Assembly (NCBI GenBank): GCA_032821775.1
Contig: JAVLRN010000007.1
Location: forward strand, 1,798,001 to 1,862,000
Source: Sanguinoderma infundibulare
Lineage: Eukaryota > Basidiomycota > Agaricomycetes > Polyporales > Polyporaceae
Direction: 5' to 3'
Length of the DNA: 64,000 bases
A model generated the notes under the pieces. That model was not told where the DNA came from. It was given only the letters and a program-made list of their open reading frames with translations, and ran no database searches. This document shows positions 57,722 to 64,000 of this stretch, in pieces. How positions within the stretch are numbered: the stretch's first letter is position 1; each line of letters starts with the position of its first letter. The position numbers and the translations under genes are program-made.

Positions 57722-59131
57722 TTAGTCTTTGCCTGGCCATTCGACGACCCACATTGCCTGCACCAAGTGCTCTTGGTCGTCATCGTCCTCGAATCTCAAC
57801 TTGTACAGGGGAACTTGGGGCTGCTTCGCTGCCCCTCCGCTCTGCGTTCGGAGATTGGAATGATCAGGGCGCGAGGACAACGGGCACAAACTCGGAGAGG
57901 AGCTTACGCGTCCTGTGACGTTCATATCCTTGGGGGTCGCGATGACCTCCGCACGATAAAAGCAGCTGGTGTCCGGGTAGAGTGCCATGACGGTCGCCCC
58001 CGCTGAGAATTCGGGGTATGCGTTGAGATGCGCGGCGCTGTCGGGGGGCGCGTTCGGATCCGGTAACGGGATGATCGCACGCAGTGTGGTGTTGTACTTC
58101 CTTTATGAGCCGGCAGCACGTATAAGCGTCCGTGGATGGGTGGCAAGACATCCGGTTCACTCACTGTCCTGGTTGACCGTCTTCCTGTGGTTCGGGGTCT
58201 TGGACTTCGTATCTGCAATATCGATCGTCAACCACACGCCGCGGCGTTGGGGCGGGGGTGCTGTACCGATTTTTGTCCTGGTTTATGCATTTGGTGACGA
58301 CGGCGAGTATCCACTCTTCGTCTTTGCCGCCGGTGGCCACGTCGGTCTTGCTGGTATTTGTTGGCGGATGGAACGCCACTTTGCGACCATCTTGAAGGGG
58401 CAGTTGCTTGGCCAGTGCTTCCCGCCGTGCCTTGGGTTCACGTGAGAAGGGTATGGATGGCTGCGGGCCAACTGAGCCTCTCGGAGGCACCGTTATCGAC
58501 ATCGACCGTGAGGGCGCGGCCGTGGCGGGTGTCGCAGCTGGCGCGACAGATGGCGAATGTGCTCTTGGCCGCTTGTTACGTTTCTCTACTTTGTGGGGGT
58601 CAAACTTGGTTCGAGCGGGGCGATTAGTCAGCCTACCTGGTGGTTGGGGCTCTGGCGCCCTCCGTAGGGCGATGAGCACGGTGAGTCGTTCGATGACCTC
58701 GTCAATCGCCCTGCGCGAATGATAGTCAGAATCGGACATGACGTAAAGCGCTATCGGCGTACTCTGCGTCCTTCTCGGCGTTGGCCTTGACCTCGTGGAG
58801 GCCGGATATCAATTTCTTGTGGATGCTCTTGACACCATCAATCCCTTCTGAGGGAAGCGAGTCGTCCGATGGCCACTGAGAGAGCAGTCGGTGGACGCGA
58901 CCGATGGTGTCGTCACGCTCCTGCTCGGAGAGCATTGTCGACAGCTTGTTCAGCGACGACGCCGCTTGAGCCCAGCACTCGACCTCTGTGAAATATTCCG
59001 TCAGTCAGCACCGAACCACGATAGTGACGGGCCGATTCTCGTCCCAAGGGACCGAGAGGCGCGGCGCCGAGAGCGGGACGTTTACCTTCCGACGACGCAG
59101 GCCGCTTGGAGACCCCGCGTCTGCTGGCCAT
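57722..59131 (-). CDS. SGF29: SAGA-associated factor 29 (Sgf29), tandem tudor protein
   Basis: Exons in order are 59086-59131, 58763-58985, 58267-58710, 58165-58212, 57908-58100 and 57722-57841, giving 357 residues. The N-terminus is helical (AQAASSLNKLSTMLSEQERD, EGIDGVKSIHKKLISGLHEV). A Pro/Arg/Ser-rich linker follows. The C-terminal SGF29 tandem tudor has EEWILAVVTKCI, YNTTLRAIIPLPDPN, FSAGATVMALYPDTSCFYRA and YKLRFEDDDDQEHLVQAMWV. In SAGA this module reads H3K4me2/3 on nucleosomes. The start MASRRGVSKR was chosen; an in-frame ATG at 59227 would add 32 residues. Confidence 0.92.
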
Positions 59132-59548
59132 GTCCGCTCTCAGTGGAATATTGTGCGCGGGGGGTGGTGGTCGAGAGACGATGTACGCCGGGTGCGGTGC
59201 GGCCGCGTTGAACTTGCTGTAATCCATCCGACACGCCGGGTCCGCAACAGTGGTCTTCGCGCAAAAAGTCCGCGAGCTCCCCTTCGATCTCGATCACCGC
59301 CGGTTTAAGGCTCATCCTCCTCTCACGTGATCCAGTAAACACAGCTTGGCGCCCCTTTTCATTTGGCGCCCATTCCCAAAAGCAGGCGAATTGGTCCTCG
59401 TCGAGTGTAAACTGTGCTATAATTCTATACTGTAGCTGAAGTGTCGCAGCCAGTAGTTTACATGAGATATCCAAAGCAAAAACGAAGCAACGGAGACATC
59501 AGAGTGTTGCTACTAGATATTCCGACTCGATTCCGGCAATCATAGGAT
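59132..59548. other. Gap between SGF29 and translin, no gene seen
   Basis: The translin gene ends toward this stretch and SGF29 starts from it. No gene content beyond the possible N-terminal extension of SGF29. Confidence 0.4.
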
Positions 59549-60564
59549 TCATAACTCAGCCTGGGCGGAGTCCTTGGAGGATGGGGCGAGCTTCCTGAGT
59601 GAAACGTCGTACACAACTTCAATACGGGTATCAGTGCACGATAAAGTGAGCAAAAAGATGGATCGGCTCTACCTTCTTCGATCTTCTTGATGTCGTATTT
59701 GAGGCTATCATAACGGCGTCGAAGCGTGTCGTTCTTCAAGTTGAGCTGGGAGACAATATGTTAGCGGTGCCGCATTCAAGTACCTCACGATGGGCAACAA
59801 CCATGGAAAATCCCGCGAAGATGTCTTTTACAAACAAGGATATCTTGATGGGCTGTTCAAAGTCACCCAAGGTGACCGAGTTGACGGCCAAGCGCGACTG
59901 AACACGAATCAGTCTTTGCAAGTTTGTGAGTCAGTGAACCTTAACCCACCAGCTCATTCACAAGTGTGATAACGCCGTGCAGATAGTCTTCCACCGCAAG
60001 GATGACTCTATCTTTCCACTCCGGTTTGACTAGGGATGAGCTCAGATGCGTCCCCTCGACAACGATAGGGACACTTACTGCCGAGGGTGTCTGCAACCGC
60101 TGGCAACGAAAGAAGGGCTCCGCTTTGCAAGTACTCCACGAGTGTCGCTGAGAACACGGCATTCCTCAGTGATATGCTCCACATCTCCTTCCATCTCCAG
60201 AACTGGTCAGGGGGGATGATATTTGCTAGAGCAGCGGTCGATTCACGACAGCTTGCTAGCACAGGACGGGCCTGGTCGAGTAAGGCCGGGACTGTTGACC
60301 TCCATATCAGGACAGTTCTTGATCTAAAAACCCCACCACCTTTTACTTACTCTGCTCCGAACGCGTCGAGTGTATCCTGTTGAGGGTACCTGAAAGCGTC
60401 CTTGTCTTCCTGTCGAGTTCGGCCACTTGCTCCTTGATTTTCTGAGTGCATGTCGGAAGTCACGTCGTTCCATGGCCTCTCTATGTGAGATTTGGATGTA
60501 CTTCTCTTATCTCGGCCTCTGCGTCCAGCATGCTGTTTATTTTCTCGAGATTCTGAGGGTCCAT
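59549..60564 (-). CDS. TSN: Translin
   Basis: Exons in order are 60502-60564, 60351-60441, 60079-60291, 59950-60029, 59802-59897, 59673-59745 and 59549-59616, giving 227 residues, the usual translin length. The reading includes MDPQNLEKINSMLDAEAEIR, TLSGTLNRIHSTRSEQ, PPDQFWRWKEMWSISLRNAV, VEYLQSGALLSLPAVADTLG, VEDYLHGVITLVNELSRLAV, NSVTLGDFEQPIKISLFVKD and LRRRYDSLKYDIKKIEEVVY. Translin is an octameric, helical nucleic-acid-binding protein. With TRAX it forms C3PO, which cleaves small-RNA passenger strands and tRNA fragments. No TRAX gene is in the window. It is head-to-head with SEN1. Confidence 0.95.
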
Positions 60565-60806
60565 GGCGAGGTACCGCAGCAAAGAGGATGACAGGCGCTA
60601 ATCTAGTTGGCCTCATTAAAGAGGCCAGAAGCAAACAGGGACAAATAACGCGCTGCAGGACGCGTCTGAGTCTGGCTCTGGCTGCGGCTGCCGTCAACGA
60701 CTGTGCTGCTTCCGCCATCCACCCTTGCCACTCGCTTTGTTTTCCCTTTGACGACCTCCTTGACTTTCATACTTTTCGCTGAGCTGGTCCGCCATCAAGC
60801 TCGTTT
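60565..60806. promoter_or_regulatory. Shared 5' region of translin and SEN1
   Basis: A 242-bp gap between two divergent start codons, both for nucleic-acid-handling proteins. No TATA box was recognised. Confidence 0.4.
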
Positions 60807-63800
60807 ATGGCAGGGCAGCCATCATCACCACCGCCGAAAGACGAGGTGAAGAAGAAACTTGCCGAACTTCGCGATGCTCCAGTCGCACTCGTGCCCGACG
60901 AGGTCCTCAAGTTACTGTCCACGTACCTTCTTGGAAGCCTCGAGAAACCTACAAATCCTGCCACATTCTCTCCTGCGTACCACCATTGGTATTGCTCACA
61001 AGCGGATGAGGTGACGAGGGAGGCGGCCGTCTTCCTCATCCGCTTGCACGCCTACAGCAGCGCCTCGGTCGAAGTATGGAGGCTGCATATGAAGCGAGTG
61101 TTGTCGCGATGTTGCTATTGCGTCAGGGGTCTGCATGAGGCCGAGATCATGTCAAGGCATACGTGAGTGCATCTTTATCGAGGCTCGAGTCGTCGGTAAC
61201 ACACTACACTAGCTACTTTGGTGCATTCACTGATAATATCTTGAAGACATTCTATGGCAACTTTCATAAGTTCCTTACAGAATTTGTAGTGCAAGCTCTG
61301 ACAGAGAAAGGCTTCTCCGCTGAAAAGGACAGGCCACACGATACCGGACGAACCCTTGCTGATGCGCCACCAGCAATTACGTTCCTCATGACTACCTATC
61401 TGCACATGCTTCAAGACACACGCATTGCCACGCTGCTACACAATTACTGCCCTCCCGCACCTATCAAAGCTTGGCCCTCAGACATTCCATCGTCTTCATT
61501 GCTTGCGCTACTCTTTCACCAATCCCACGACATTCGCAACTGGGCACAGAAGCAAAGCGTATTATGCGAGGTTGCCCCCATCCCAATGGAGAACTTCTCC
61601 CCCTCCCATATCACCGTCTTGAAGTCCATCTGCGATTCTATTGCTTCCGCCCGTCCTCTGTCCGACTGCCTGGGCGACTCGTACCAAGTCCCGTGGCTGC
61701 AAGACTTTCCCCCTGTTTGGGCGGGTTTCACCGTTCTCCTCCGCTTCGTTCCTGTCGAGCTCTTCCGAGCAAGTCGGACATTCGACCTCGATATCCGGCA
61801 TATAACAGTAGGCCATTTACACGATACCGGAAACCGTCAGCGATTTCATTGTTCATTTGCCTGGTATCTACTGACGTAGTTTCCTATTATATACGCGATA
61901 CACTACGGGCAATAGATTTCGTCGACGTCTTGAAGAGCTTCGTCGTCATCCTGAGGCGCATGGGTCCAGACGTCTGGCAAGACGAGGATTCTGAGTACCC
62001 GCACGTCGTCTTCAACTCGATTAAAGACAATGCTCGTTTCGGAGACATCCTCTGCAATCTTAATACCCCCGTTGCGAAAGACGAGTGGCTGTTGAAGTGG
62101 CTCGAGCTCTACGCAAACTCCATCGGGAAGCTCCCCATATTCAAGGATATCCTTCCGTCCATTCTCCAATTTCTATGCGAGCAGCTACAACACGTGCGTT
62201 TCAAGGCAGTCCGTCCGAACGCTATGGGCATTGCATCGAAGGTACGTAAAATACTACACGTTTTGGAGGCCCCTTGATCAAACAAGCTTCATAGCTCCTC
62301 TTCGCTGTCCTGGCGCATCAAGGCAAGGACGGGTCAGCTAGACAAGACCTTGCTCTAGATCTCCTTACCGTTCATTCTGCGGTCTACGTCAATGTCGCGT
62401 TTGGGAAGAACTACGCAGACGAGGCCTGGGAGGATGCGCGGAAGCAGACACGCAAACTAATAAAGCAAGCCCTCCTTACGGACGTCCGGAGGGTCGCCTC
62501 TACAATCAATTCCCTGTGCTCACCTAACGGCGACGCGCCACCTCTCCCTCCCGCTCTCATTCACAAGCGACTTTGGAAGGACATCTACGACGGGGTGGAA
62601 GGCAACGGTTCGGACGCTGTCGCCTTGCTACTCTCCGTTATAGCGCATGTTGCGCATATAGATGACCTGAAAGCGGTCGTGTTCGCGGATATCTTCAAGA
62701 AGTCGCAGTCATCCACCACGTCACAAGCCATCGTTGCAGCTGTCAACGATGCTCTCGCTGTCTTCCGCGGCGGCTTCCGAGACGTCCTCAGTCGCTACAC
62801 TGACCTCAATCGAGCACCCACTGCAATCGACCTTCTCAAACGAGACGACGTTGTGAAGCATGTCGTCGCTATTATGTTCTCCCCCGTGGAGGCTCTCCGA
62901 GAAGGCGCGCAAGGCATAGTATCTCTCGCGTACGATGTGGATGGCCGTCTCGATTGTTTTCGAGCCCTCTTGGAGTACTTCCCGTCCGCCTCATTTACCG
63001 GCATCTCCGAATTCCACACCACTTATGTCCACTATGCAACCGCCGTACCGGAGGCCTGCTCCCTCTCACAAGCCCTCGCGCACTGTCTCACGGATATCAT
63101 CGAAGGTCTTTGCTCCAGCCCAGACGGCTTACTCCTCCAGCCATCATTCCTCGTGTCAGCCGGAGAGGTGCTGGCGGATAAGATTCCGAGGTGGTGGCAG
63201 CTGATGACCGAGACCCTCTGCGTCATCTTCGCTCACACGCCCCGCTGGGCGCGGTACTTCGAGAACGAGGAGATGGTGCTCTGGATGCGAGACGCGCTCA
63301 TCTTCGGCCGCGACCTTCTCGCCCAACGGCGGACCCTCGAGTCCGGTGCACTCGCGCGGTCGCAGAAGGAGGCTGGGGCGGCGGGCAAGAGGCTCTCAGC
63401 GGTCGGGAAGAAGATGGTCGACGACCTGCAGCAGGTGCTCTACGAGCTGACGAAGTGGCTGCGGCTGACGGACGAGGAGCTGCTGCACCAGTCGTTCGCG
63501 CTGCTGGAGTCGCTCCTCAACTGCTTCCAGAGCGCCAACAAGCGGCCTCGCGAGGACACGTTTCAGCGCATACAGCGGCACATTGACGATGCGCGAAAGA
63601 ACGACCCGAACAGGATGAAGTCGCGGCTGGACTCGACGCGACTACTCCGACTGCAGGAGGCGGTCGGCGCGTTTGACGAGGACGACGATGATATCCAGAT
63701 CATCTCCCATACCTTCGCGCCGATGCCCGCTAAGGCCAAGGACAGGGCGAAGATCAAGGAGGAGGTCAAGGTCAAGCAGGAGCCGAGGCATATTCTCAAG

Positions 63801-64000
63801 TCTTCGACGAAGGACGTCAAGGGGAAGGGCAAGGGCAAAGGCGGAGCTTCCATCTCCAGTTACTTCTCTGGCGCAGACGTGAAGACGACTGGGGTAAAAC
63901 CCGCGATTCCGTCTACCAGCTTGCGACCAGGACCTGTACCCGTGAAGAAGCCTTTCATCAAGGACGAGAGTGCGAAGTCTAGCCCTGCAGTTTCTAGCAC
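60807..64000 (+). CDS. SEN1: SEN1 helicase, N-terminal part (runs off the window)
   Basis: Exons are 60807-61162, 61213 to about 61772, about 61841-62241, and 62295 to beyond 64000; the second intron is the least certain. The helical Sen1 N-terminal domain fills what is visible: VTREAAVFLIRLHAYSSASV, NILKTFYGNFHKFLTEFVVQ, TDVVSYYIRDTLRAID, LKWLELYANSIGKLPIFKDI, LALDLLTVHSAVYVNVAFGK and RWWQLMTETLCVIFAHTPRW. After it is an acidic, Lys-rich linker with DDDDIQIIS (like a SUMO-interacting motif) and VKQE/IKEE sites that fit the sumoylation consensus. The helicase domain must lie to the right. Sen1 unwinds RNA-DNA hybrids and ends transcription of non-coding RNAs; Sen1 of other fungi binds RNA polymerase II through this N-terminal domain. 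Confidence 0.88.

Noticed and set aside
1..64000. CRISPR arrays, operons, ribosome binding sites
   Set aside because: The sequence is eukaryotic with spliceosomal introns throughout, and no regular repeat-spacer pattern was seen.

Overview
The window looks like a stretch of an Agaricomycete (mushroom-forming basidiomycete) chromosome. Genes are dense and carry many introns of about 50-65 nt with GTRNGT...YAG borders. The content includes DUF6534 membrane proteins, a DUF4436 protein, a TmpA-like protein and a basidiomycete-type gypsy Gag. The order Polyporales is a guess only. Exon models below were built by hand: I required conserved family sequence to join in phase across plausible splice sites. 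They have not been tested against RNA.

Region 1-13.1 kb is accessory. It opens with the 5'-truncated remains of a plus-strand DUF6534 gene. A diverged tandem duplication of about 4.3 kb follows (about 1911-6246 and 6741-13141). Each unit carries a minus-strand DUF6534 seven-helix-type membrane protein gene with a conserved TATA box. The second unit is split by a 1.85-kb element (7375-9227). This element has ~88-bp terminal inverted repeats, a candidate 7-bp target duplication, repeated ACTTGCAAGT palindromes near its ends, two outward-facing tRNA-like segments and a long cruciform-forming hairpin. No transposase was recognised. It is the least explained object in the window.

Region 13.7-28 kb holds, in order: a WD40-cyclophilin (PPWD1/CYP15 type), a SET-MYND methyltransferase, a DUF4436 membrane protein, a Derlin, a hotdog thioesterase, an unrecognised minus-strand gene, and a TmpA-like membrane oxidoreductase. 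Region 28.7-44.5 kb holds an AidB-like acyl-CoA dehydrogenase, the proteasome chaperone Nas2, ALG6, a free-standing Gag gene, an atypical SDR, an EthD-like protein, a DUF4504 (C1orf74-like) protein, an alpha/beta hydrolase and V-ATPase subunit d (VMA6). Region 45-64 kb holds a Sec14-type lipid transfer protein, another DUF6534 gene, mitochondrial uL6, ARC1, a 2-oxoglutarate oxygenase, a histone-fold protein, an Hsp20, SGF29, translin, and SEN1, which runs off the right edge.

Most genes are housekeeping and do not form one pathway. Several sit head-to-head over 150-360 bp, notably mitochondrial uL6/ARC1, VMA6/hydrolase, NAS2/ALG6 and translin/SEN1. The clearest genomic signals are the DUF6534 family expansion (four copies), the TIR element, the gag gene without pol, and a striking number of micro-exons of 9-23 nt.
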